Shown here: positions 39,256 through 50,500 of the stretch, piece after piece
Layout of the letters: every line of letters starts with the position of its first letter
Numbering within the stretch: the stretch's first letter is position 1
Source of the DNA: Incurvaria masculella
Taxonomy: Eukaryota; Arthropoda; Insecta; Lepidoptera; Incurvariidae
NCBI GenBank assembly: GCA_946894095.1
Contig: OX335643.1
Span: forward strand, 7,365,036 to 7,429,035
Direction of reading: 5' to 3'
DNA length: 64,000 nucleotides
The notes under the pieces: model-generated
Databases searched by the model: none
What the model was told of the DNA's origin: nothing
The model's input: the letters and a program-made list of their open reading frames with translations, nothing else
Translations under genes and position numbers: made by a program

Positions 39256-39500
39256 AAAAAAATAGCCGACTTCAAAGAAAAAGCATTAAAAAGTAAAAAA
39301 TAATTCCCATGTTTGTAGTTACGATTTTTGTTATTTTTTGAGTCGGCGTCAGCCGGGCACGCGCTGCGCCAATCAAGAGAACCTTGGCTACCTTGGCTGA
39401 CACCGACTCAAATAACAAAAATCGTAACTACATAAATGGCAATATTTTTTCACTTTTTAGTGCTCTTTCTTTGAAGTCGGTAATTTTTTTTGTTAATTTT
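39256..39500. mobile_element. Long fold-back MITE
   Basis: Arms of about 100 bp: GCCGACTTCAAAGAAAAAGC and GTAGTTACGATTTTTGTTAT, then GAGTCGGCGTCAGCC, are matched in reverse by GGCTGACACCGACTC, ATAACAAAAATCGTAACTAC and CTTTCTTTGAAGTCGG. Confidence 0.85.
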
Positions 39501-39835
39501 TTTTTATTTGTTTATTTTTAGTGAATCTGAAGTACACTTACTAATTTGTACACGTCCTTTCCAATAAAAAAAGAATCACCGAAATCGGTTGGCGTTGAGT
39601 TATTCGTCCATTTGTCGCGCACATCTTAATACAAATTTAAGACTTATATGATTTTCTCATGGATATCATTGTCAGAACTTAACCAAATTAAAATGGGACC
39701 ACTTGGGAAGCACTAGCTTTCATTTAAAAAAATAATCATCAAAATCGGTTCACCCAGGCAAAAGTTATGAGGTAACAAACATAAAAAAAAACCAAAAAAA
39801 AAAACATACAGAAGAACTAAAACGTACAAAGTTTT
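39500..39835 (+). repeat. Interspersed repeat 3' part (LINE-tail-like), copy 1
   Basis: CACCGAAATCGGTTGGCGTT, TTATATGATTTTCTCATGGA, ATCAAAATCGGTTCACCCAG and GTTATGAGGTAACAAACATA. The second half recurs at 62810-62955. Common at 3' ends of lepidopteran LINEs, from memory. Confidence 0.6.
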
Positions 39836-39839
39836 CACT

Positions 39840-40090
39840 ACTTTTTCATGTTGCCACTGGAGTAAGGTCTTTGCTTGCGGCGACGCTAGGTTCGGGTCTC
39901 CTCTTTCCCTAAAACATGGTTGACACAGGCGATGGCTGAGCCCGGCGTGATGCTCGTGAACGGGTGCTGTTTGTAGGGACTGGCTTGTCTTTACAAATAA
40001 ACTGATATTTGTCATGAACTGTTGCATATGATTTTAATTGTTTGTACTTTATACTTTTGTAAACTTTGACTAAGTGGACGTTGAAAAATA
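39840..40090 (-). mobile_element. LINE-related repeat, antisense relative to 12213-12312
   Basis: GGTTCGGGTCTCCTCTTTCC, CAGGCGATGGCTGAGCCCGG and CGTGATGCTCGTGAACGGGT are the reverse complement of 12220-12312, which precedes the LINE fragment in Sos intron 13. Confidence 0.65.
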
Positions 40091-40386
40091 AACCAGCGGA
40101 GTTTCTTGCCAGTTCTTCTTCGCTGGGATTGCCGAACTGGCTAATGATAAAATGATAAAATATGACAAATCCGAGTGCAGTGTACTGTACTGTCTATGGA
40201 TGATGAATAAATAATAAACAATAAACAATATGAAGGTGCACTTACAAGCACTTTTGAAAGCTAGACAAACTTTGCTAAAACTGAATTAAAACTAGATCAA
40301 CCCAGTGCTAAAGCTCAGCTAATTCGATTTTCATAGGCATAATCTATATGTTTTAATATTCAAAAAGAGAAAATAAAACCAACTCT

Positions 40387-40662
40387 TCATGTATTCAAAG
40401 TATTTATTTTATTTAAGGAATTCCAGATATATTTATTGTTTTGTTTTAAATGCTGCAAAAAACACGCCAGCCAGCCATATGATTCTTCACACCAAGTTTG
40501 AATGACCTCAGGATGTACTTGGGCAAATACCTCTGCATGGAATGCATTCCATAGTTTACCAACCCTATTAATAAAAGATCTGGAGGATCGGTCGTTTCTT
40601 ATTTTTGGATCGTCCAAAGTGAATGGGTGCATTTCCAGGCTACTCCCAGTTGATTTCATTCT
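40387..40662 (-). mobile_element. LINE ORF C-terminal fragment
   Basis: Minus-strand frame of 90 codons reads MKSTGSSLEMHPFTLDDPKI, then RSFINRVGKLWNAFHAEVF and CEESYGWLACF, a LINE ORF end (F-NRV-KLWN). It overlaps the likely 3' side of the Ig/SH3 gene. Confidence 0.65.
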
Positions 40663-40759
40663 TAAAATATGATATATTAATGTATATACAATCGTTGTTA
40701 TTTTAACATCTAGAACTGTACTTGCATTTTAAGACTGAACGGATACATTTTATCCGTTG

Positions 40760-41309
40760 TTAAGGTGGCCCAACCCGGCGGGCCTAACTCATTCGCGAGC
40801 ACGGTACAAAACCGTGCTGTTGCGCTCTGGGACCTTCTCTGTTTCAAAGAATAAGACAGGTTCCGTGATGAGGAAGATGCAACATGACCACAAAAAAGAC
40901 AATGTGCATAGTGTATGATTTGATAAGATTTACGAAAATTTTAATTTCAAAACGACTTATAGCTAAAAGTAAACCACGACCGCTGTAGTCAAAAATCTAA
41001 CAAAAACCAAATAGATTATAAATCTTGATTAAATAAGCTATGTCTGATGACTAATCTTTTTAAGATGTTCTTACTTTATCATTGCGTAATCCACCTCCAA
41101 AGTTATTGTATAAAACGCGCAAAAAATTCAAACTTTCGGACCTTATAATTTAGAAACCAAACACAATTTTACAATGCCAATGGTCATCAGACATCTAGTT
41201 CGATCAAATAAAGCTATTTTGAGCAAAATTTTGGATCTCTGACTAGAAATATGGGCGTGATCTTCTTTCCCCTTTTGTATGGGGAGATGAGCGGGATGGC
41301 CCACCTTAA
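40760..41309. mobile_element. TTAA-flanked MITE, copy 2 (550 bp)
   Basis: TTAA at 40760-40763 and 41306-41309; exactly 550 bp like 6069-6618 but inverted. Termini GGTGGCCCAACCCG and CGGGATGGCCCACC. It ends 40 bp beyond the stop codon of the Ig/SH3 gene, so it probably forms part of that gene's 3' UTR or polyadenylation region. Confidence 0.9.
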
Positions 41310-41348
41310 GTCGTTGCGGTCTATAAGTAGTGAATTCGGATAAGGACT

Positions 41349-41549
41349 CTAAGCAACAGCCTGCGCGTCCCCTATGGGCGTGAGGAACCTATGCTCCACC
41401 ATCTCCAGCCTCTCGCTGATGTCATTCAGGTTGGAGCGCAGTTCTGAGGTTGAGTTCGTGATGAGGTATTTGATGTCCAGCAACTGCTCGTCGATAGATG
41501 TCAATGCGGCGCAGCCGACACAGTTGGTAGAACTGGTCGGATCTTCGTG
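41349..41549 (-). CDS. Ig/SH3 gene, last exon: coiled-coil C-terminus
   Basis: After TTTTTTACAG it reads HEDPTSSTNCVGCAALTSID, EQLLDIKYLITNSTSELRSN, LNDISERLEMVEHRF and ends at TAG 41349-41351 (67 codons, phase 0). Spaced Leu/Ile residues suggest an amphipathic coiled coil. The CVGC pair just before it could lock a multimer (inference). One NST glycosylation sequon. No membrane segment. Confidence 0.8.
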   Translation of the reverse strand, partial: HEDPTSSTNCVGCAALTSIDEQLLDIKYLITNSTSELRSNLNDISERLEMVEHRFLTPIGDAQAVA

Positions 41550-44500
41550 CTGTAAAAAAGTGAGATAATATTTGAGTCAATATTCAAGGTGGATGCCAAT
41601 TCACAGCCGGTTAATCATCATACGGCCAATGGAAAGGCGTCAGAACAGCCGCCATATTTCGTGCAAAGAAACGTGCCATTTCACGTAAGACATGAATTTG
41701 GTAATTTTAATCCAAGGCAAGCCTGATCGTAAAGATTTTAAGGCGAAATCTGCGTTACCGGCTCGAATTTGAGTTCCACAGCTCTGACGGCTGCTAGCTG
41801 GTCGTCGCTATTTCTCAGCTCGCAGGTGTACCAGCCCGCATCCTCAGGCTTCATGTTGGTAATCTGTAATGTCAAGGGAAGGAACACTGTAAGTAAAGTA
41901 GGAAGGTGTGAAGCGGAGAAGGACGGGTGCAGAGATAGTTAGGGTTCTGAGTATGGCGAACAGAAAGCAGTTAAATTACACGACAAGGTGACAGCCACGG
42001 TAAAAAAGTTTGAGTCAAATATATTTATTTATTCTTTTTTAAAACCCAAATCAATTGTATTTTCATTGCGTAATTTCGGATAACAGTATTTCAATAATTC
42101 AAGGTTTTCCGTTGAGAAAATCGCTTTGACAATCGCTATAAAAGCGGTTTTCTCGACTGAAATAACCATTATTCCTGAGGAAGGAATTCCCAGAATGGTA
42201 CTACATGGAACTTTTACGTTTTAAATCTTTTGCTATTTGGAATTAACGATGCATCCCATCTTACCTCCAGAGTATTAGTTGTCGGTAGGTAGTCTCGGAA
42301 GATCTTGATGCGTGGGTTCCTAACCTCAAGGTCGACACCACGAGAGATCCTCACACCTCCCTTAGCCTGGTAACAACAGATATGTTTGATAATTAAATAG
42401 GTTATTTTTCAGAAAAGTAACATTTTCATTCTCTATTCGGTAATCACTATCGTATTACAGAAATATACTATGATAATATTATATACACGTGTTTCTCTTT
42501 GCTTAACTGGTAAGTTTTAAAATTACACTGCTAATGAAATAACCAGAATGTTGAGTCAAAGTCTTTTAAAGGAAGAAGGATTGTGTAAACAAATTAAATA
42601 TTGAAATTTCATCAAAAAATTGCTTTTTAAAATCATATATGCAAATATAAATAATATACTTACAGCTTTTGAAACCTACTATCCTCTGGGTTTTTTATAG
42701 CCAATGACAGATTTTCGACTTCAGGACCTGGTAACCCTGTCGAGATAAGTTAAAAAAAATGCGACAGGTTATAGATGCATACATAGGATGTTTCGGGATT
42801 GGTAGGAAAACTTTGGGAATGTAACCGATTTACTTAATTGGCTCTATTTTAACGTTAGGAAACGGTTGTTATTATTGGAATTACAGCTTTTTTTTTTTAT
42901 GTGACTGGACATGGATGGCTAATACCACACCTTCTGTCATGATATTAGCCCAACACATCACATGGGAACTAGGTGCCATGCCAGGACCTTCCTGTTATTG
43001 CACGGCTACATTGAACTGGATGGAAAACACGGACAATTTTCATTGCCGCTTCGACCATCATTCATCCAATGCGGTGGTACCAACCCGGGCGGGATTAACC
43101 CTACCACCTAGTAAGTAAGGAAGGGGACCTACAGTTCAACGTAGAATCCGAACCAAGGCCAGCCTCTCAACGGTCGAATGGTCACCCATCCAAGACCAGA
43201 CCGGACCCAGCGTTGCTTAACTTCGGAGAGCGATCGCCGAAGTGTCGCGCCACTGGGCCACTGAGGCTGACAACCACTGGGCCACTGAGGCTGACAGAGC
43301 TAGCTAGATTCACTGACAGAGATTTTTTTAAGTGAACTAGCCGTGTGCGAACTTCGAGACAAAGGAGTATCAGTATGAGATGCGAGAGGATGGGTATAAC
43401 TGAACTGTTCTCGATTATGTGGTAACTATGACACACTTACCCAGCTCAGGTACAAATCGCTACTGGACATGTTAACGGTACATATTAGCTTCTCGCCGTT
43501 GCCAACTCTTTCCTTCTTGATTATGGTGGTGGCGTAGGATCTGACACAGTCTGTTGTGACAAGGAATATTTTGATTATTTTAAGTATCCTGAATGAGAAG
43601 TTTTGATGAAACATATGTGATGAAAAAGTTATTTCATTTCACAAATTGGCAAGTTTTTAGTTGTGTCTATCTCGCAAATTGTGGATTGTCTCAGTGGCCA
43701 CATCAGGAACCGAGTCTAACACACCTGATACCTATGGTAGTTATGCTATTATTATGATGTTAACTTTACACACCACTAAATACATACTTCATTTATTTCA
43801 TGTGGCATAATTAAAAGGTTTTTCCAAAATTTGTCTTAAATTACAATTTTATCATTTTAAATTTAAATTAAATTTTAGTATGACACTTGTTAAGTTAAGT
43901 TTAGTCTTCAATAATTATTTTAAAAACTCACAATTTTTTTTTACATTTTTGCATCACAGAAGTAATGCATCCAGCCATCTAGATCAAAGTACCCGAAGAT
44001 CAAATCAGGTTCTCGTTCCAAATTTTCAAGGTTATTAATCAAAAGCTAAATGATTTAGAAAGACTCTTCCCAAGTTATAACCATTTACCAAGCACAAACT
44101 AAGACTTATCAAAATACACAATTTTACAATAAATTTTAGACTTTATTAAAATAAATAAAAAATCATAGTTTAATACTTTTTTGTCCTAGCTACTTTAGTA
44201 TTATTTAAATTTTAAATATGATTGGTGTCTTATAGCATGCGGGTGAAGATGTTCACACCAATGCAATATATATCATCACCCTAGACGCCACATATTGGAC
44301 TTTGACCCACTAACGTTTTCCTTGTAAATTGCAATGCCAACTGTGGCGCAGAAGGTGATGCGCTCTGTGCATTTGATGGGGGTATGTAAAGTTGTTAGAA
44401 ATTTGTAGAAATATTTACGGAGTGAACCTGAAATGTAATTCGTAAAAGTTAAGTTTGCTTCAAGCAGCTTCAAGCAGGTATGTAGAGAAAGATATGAACA

Positions 44501-47500
44501 TGGCTGTAGAAGAACGGAAAAAATGTACTGTAGTCGTACAAAATGGAGCTCTTCATCACTCTATTGTTAAATTAGTCTGTGTAAATAACCCTCCCAATTT
44601 TCTGGTGCCAGATAGCTTTTGGAGAACGAACATTCAAAGCTGTTGTAACTGATGGCTGGTTACAGTCTATTACTACTAGAACTGTAACTAACAGTACGTT
44701 GTGCTTACTTGAGGATATCTCCGGACCGCTTTCACCGACTGAGGCGATCTTGATGACAGCCCTGGGGTTGAAGGTCCATGTAGCGTTGCACAGTTCCACA
44801 CTAAATTGGTCACCAAAATATTCAGACGATACTCGTCCTATTTTTCCCAAAGACTGAAAAAAGTTGTCTGATTAAAGTCAGAAACAATCTGATCAAGAAC
44901 TATTTAGAGTAAGATATCAAACAATAACCTAATGTCATTCTATTTTCTAAAGTTATCAAATATACTGCCACATTGGTGTTGTCTATAGCATTATTATTGA
45001 GCAGGCTTAATACGAGTTTTCTATCATCATAGATTAATTAGTCCCTTTAAAGCCCGATTGCAGGAAGAGACTGCTGAGTTAATCAATATTCAAACGCGTT
45101 ACTTTTAAACAACCGCTTGAAGTTCACTCAGCTCCCTTCCATACTGTCCATTAAAAGTGTCTTGTTTAATCAAACGTTGACGGTGATTTAGATGTTGTGT
45201 CCTTTCGTGCACTCGGCCCTAAATGGCTTCGGTTAACTGCTTCGCTAACTTACTCCATTTAAAGAACCATAATAAGGTTTACACCCGTCTATGAATTTGA
45301 TATATTTGTGTGAAAACATATTTTCTTAGAGGGAAGAACTCAAAATACAGTTCCTTTTTTTTAACCGTTTTTATTTAGTTTGATCTCTTATATTTGTTTT
45401 AAATATAACTGGCGGCTTCTAAGTGATGAGCTTAAAAATATTGTTTTTATATTTAACCGATATCAGTGCACAGACGCTGTGCACTGCTCATGTAATGTGA
45501 AAATCTTTATGGTGAAAAGAAAGCATGGTGACCTATGCATGTAATTGTAGATTTTGAGGTAAATGGGCGTAAAAACGGACAGGACAAATACCATTTTTTG
45601 TCGATTTTGACCTTTGTCGAGCTTTCTTTAGTTCTCATTATTTCTGAATAATACTTGAAACATAACTTGAGATCATTATTTTGAAGGCGAATTATTTTGA
45701 AACATGGCGATTGAGTTTTTTTTTAATAAAAAAGAAGTTTCAATTATTTTGGTATTAAACAATTTTCGTCTCATCCGACTACATCTCATTGATATACACA
45801 GAGTCAATGTGATGGAGTCGGATGGAGATATCAATTTATTAACACCGTAAATATTTATTATTACCTATTATTTACAATATATTAAATTTTTTCTACTTGT
45901 TGGTTAAATTACATAATCCTATGAAATATAATCAAATTTAACCTAAAACTGGATAGAACCTTAGTGAGGTCCCACCTGGGACTAATCTTATAAGGCCACT
46001 CCGAGCTACAAAGACAGAAACCGCCGAAAGATTCCCGTGTTCGAGAATAGAACCGCCCAATATGGATATCGATTATTTCTAGATTTTTGGCATAATTTTT
46101 TGGAACAACGCTGTTTGTGGACATAACAATTGGCACGGTGGTGGTTTTCCGTGCACGCCATATGGCGATAACCTCGTGGGCCTGTTCATCAGTTTCTCAT
46201 TTTCGGCCTTGTCGAAGTTTTCGCCATGTGTTATTGTTATGTCTACGAGGAAAATATCGTTGGACTTGGGATCGACCAAGAAAATATCAGGCTTACTGCG
46301 CTTAATTGTCCTATCGGTTTATATAGGTCGATCCCAATAGAGCTTATTGTTATTGTTATTTATAAATACTAGCAGCTTGAAGCTGATGCATGTTTCATGT
46401 TTCTTAAAAAAAGTTTAATACTTTAAAATACCTCATCCATTTCAGGGACCCACTCTCCGTGATTTACTTGGAGCTGCTCTACGGTCTCGGCGTCGTTGAG
46501 CACCCACACTAGGTCCCCTTTTGCGAACCTGTCCCCCGTCGCTGCCTCTGTGGTCGTCATGAAGGTGGTTGGCAACTGGTTGGCCTCAAATTTCGTAGTT
46601 GCGGTAGCCGCTACTTTGCCGCCTGTCGTCACCTCACAGGTATACCAGCCCGAGTCGTCCGGCTTTATATTGTCAATCTTAAAAAAGACAGCATGTTTTT
46701 AAGTACATCGTAACTACATAACGCTTATTCGTCCTTTCTAATTCTACCATCGCTCAACGTGAACGTGGAGGCAGTGGGAAACTGGATCGTACTCCCTGCT
46801 CAGTTATTTACCCAAGTGCAACTTATGGCCCACAATTTAGGTTGTATTAGGTTATGATAAAGTTACAAACAAATTTTAAAGTTACAATCACCGTGTATCA
46901 TCTGCATTCGTGGTTGCAACATCCAAAAACGCGTCTTTGCTTTTCTTCAACACTGTAACCTCTTTGATCAAATATTACGAAAGCCACGACGCAGATTTCG
47001 CTTGTATATTTTCTTAAGTTAGTTATAACGCTTTCTCTAACTCTGTAACTCATCATATTTAGGAAAAAAATCTGCCCGACATCAGTCCTAAACGACATTG
47101 ACCCGAGCGGAGACGGGTACTTCAGCTAGTGTATTATACAGATTATCTGCTAATGGCATGATATTTCTTTTAATAACCGAATTAACTTATTTCAAAACAG
47201 ATTTGGTCATGGGCATTTGTACCTGCAGGGTGTATCTTGTGTACGAAAAGCTAAACTCTTCAATTATGTTGAAATTCTCCATTTCACTGATGTCATCATG
47301 AGAGATGCGTTTGCTGTCCTTTTTCTGTTAACAATAATAATGTGCTTTGTTAATATATTTAAATATTAATAATTATTTTTGACAAAAAAAAACACAATAT
47401 ATACCTACAAATCAGAACTGTATATGTATGCATTAAAATGGTTTTAATTGATTGGAAACAACACTTACCCATATGACATGTGAGTCGACAGGTATGTTGA

Positions 47501-50500
47501 CCACTGCTCCACTGTATGCTGACAGTCGCGTCGGAATGGACACAATCTGATGGAATGAGAAATGGCGGCATCACTTGTGTTATGTCTGGTTTCACAAAAA
47601 TCCCAAAGTACCCTTTCAGTTAGACCATAAAAATACGCAATGTAACCGAAAGTTAATGATCGGGTTTCAGGTAGTTGGAGGTGGTTAAAACGGGGATTAG
47701 TCATGTTTGGCTGCTCGTAAATTGGGCATACAAATTATGATATTTATTGCATGCTTAGGTAATCATAGCCTTTTTGTAATAGTGTTAAAAACGTACTGCA
47801 AACGATTTCATTTTTGCGACCAATTCTGACATAGGAAAGACATAGGAAGAAACTTCTAAACCCTATTTTCACCACCTCTAGTTACCTGAAATCCGATAAG
47901 TAACTTACGGTTACATTGCATATTTACAGCGTGTAACCGAAAGGTACATAACTTTGGGATTTTTGTAGCTGGAGGTGGTGGAAACGGGCGTAAAACGACT
48001 GCATGAGTAGAATAGGAGTAAAAACTTTTTTTTTTTTATTTGATTTGGTCAATCTTGAAATAAATGGAAATAAAGCGATGACAACATTTAGTAACCTTGT
48101 TCATGGCTTGGACATTTTGTGCGACTAGGCGATATATATGCATGAAGCGAACACTATTTTAAGTCACAGATGAAAGTGAAACGCTTTCGCCTGACGTACT
48201 CAAACATCAAATGTTATGTTATGTTAATTAGAATATTAACATTTTAGTATTAATTAATAGTGCAATTAGAGTAATTAGAAAGAGAAAACACTGAATGACT
48301 CGTGGCTGTCATTTCATAAGTACGAAAGTTCACCTGTAAGTCACCGGTGTCTCACAGGTATAGTCCCACATACGTTATTTTGCGCCTGGCTGAGGGCACC
48401 ACTGTCTTTTAAGAGTTACCACATGAATAAAAAATACCCCATTGATCGGGAAAATATTTACAGCCTGCTGTAAGAAAAACATTTGAGGAAATGAAAATTA
48501 CTATTTTAGGTAAAATGTTATTCAAAATATAAAGAAATTTGATCTTTCATCATTTTAATAAAAAAATGGGTGTTTTAGAAGTCAGGTTACTTACTACCGC
48601 TAGTTCTGTTTTCTTGAATTCTATGAAGAAAATAAATCCTAACGTCAATCCCAGTGTAATAACTCTGCCAAATGATATTTTTTGCCATCCAATTTAGATT
48701 AGACTTTATACATATATTTTTTTATTTCGTTATAATCGAACAAGGAGTTTTCGAGTACAGCTCGCGATGGTATCAAACCACTACTACTACTACCCTTCCG
48801 GGAAAACGGCGTAATGGTATGTATGTATGGCTAACCTACACACACAAACATATCTTCACAAACTAGTAATTACTTACCAAAAAAATACCCTCAGCTTAAA
48901 ATAAATAAGCAGTGGGTAACTTGCATTGTTATAATGGCAACACGTTCCCGTACCGCAAAGATGACAGTTCAAGATTGCGACCGTTTAGTTCCGATTTTGG
49001 CCACGCGCAAAAAGAGCTATGTGGCACTCTAAGAACCTCATGAGCAGACCCCATAATCATAAAACGAATCATGAAAGTCATGGCACAATGGGTGTCTTGG
49101 CGCACTCATTGGCAGTTTGGCGAACTGATTGATGAAGACTTTTATTTTGTACCCGTAATAATGTGCAAATCGACACAAGAAAGTGAAAGCCAAAAAATCG
49201 TGGTTGCGTTGGGCGTTGCTATTTTTTCTATTTTTGACGAAATCGTCCTAGAAGCCACTTTTAATCGCCGCCGAATCGTCTTAGACGAATTGTCAAAGAC
49301 GCATGGACCTTGGCTTGGAAAAAATCAAGTTCCACTAAAGGCAAATATTATGCTAGTATTCAGCTTAAAATCCCAGTAAAACCATGGTTCCATATATATG
49401 CAGAATTATCAAAACCGATACCTCCACTATATGTCGTCTGAGATTAGGACATAACTGCTCTCCTGTTCATTTGGCCAGACTCCGGCTTTATTTGATCAAA
49501 CTAGATGTCTGATGACCATTGGCATTGTAAAATTGTGTCGGTTTCTAAGTTATAAGGTCCGAAAGTTCGAATTTTTCGCGCGTTGATTACGTAATGATAA
49601 AGTAAGAACATCTTAAAAAGATTAGTCATCAGACATAGCTTATTTAATAAAGATTTATAATGTATTTGGCTTTTGTTAGATTTTTGACTACAGCGGTCGT
49701 GGTTTACTTTTAGCTATAAGTCGTTTTGAAATTAAAATTTCCGTAAATCTTACCAAATCATACGCTATGCACATTGTCTTTTTTGTGGACATGTTGCATC
49801 TTCCTCATCACGGAGCCTGTCTTATTCTTTGAAACATAGTCGGTCCCAGAGCGCAACAGCACGGTTTTGTACCGTGCCCGCGAATGGGTTGGGCCCGCCG
49901 CGTTGGGCCACCTTAAAGCTTATTTCAAAATTTGTAAATATTAATAATATTAAATTATGAATATCAGTTCAAAATATTTTACTCACTTTATCAGATTGTT
50001 TTTTGTTGTTATTATTTCAACAAAGAATAGTGTTTTTGATCTTATAATTTTACTAAAGAAGTAATGTTTTTGTATTTGTATTTGTATAGAAGTAATTTTC
50101 ATATCGTGGAGCCCTTTAGACTGAGACGCTGGCATAAATACGCAACACACACGCGTTATTGCCAAAATGGCCTTCCACCCGTGGTGTGAAGTCGCCGAAA
50201 AAAAAGGAGAAGAAGATCGTCTCAGAAGTGATCCAAAAAATTGCGGCGCCATATTCCAACGAATAGTATTTGTTATTAGTATAGCTTTTCTTTACAAGAT
50301 GGCGCTAGGCCCGTCATCTTTCAGCTAATAGAGCCGTATTTTTTGCAGTAATAGTAGTATACTAATTAGTAATAGGGTCTCTTCTACCAAGTATTGATTA
50401 GCTTAATCCTCACATTAAAGGGCCTTTCTTACCATCTCGTAATCGATAACAGTACAAGATAATCGGCACTTTAGCAATAAAGGCCCTTTATGTGTCGATT

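Larger units (their letters stand above)
41864..43440. other. Introns of module V of the Ig/SH3 gene
   Basis: Apart from exon 42265-42366, the stretch holds AT-rich sequence and the SINE at 42888-43165. Near 42120 a GCGATTTTCT-like inverted piece (AAAATCGCTTTGACAATCGC...GCGGTTTTCTC) recalls the fold-back at 56603. Confidence 0.5.
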
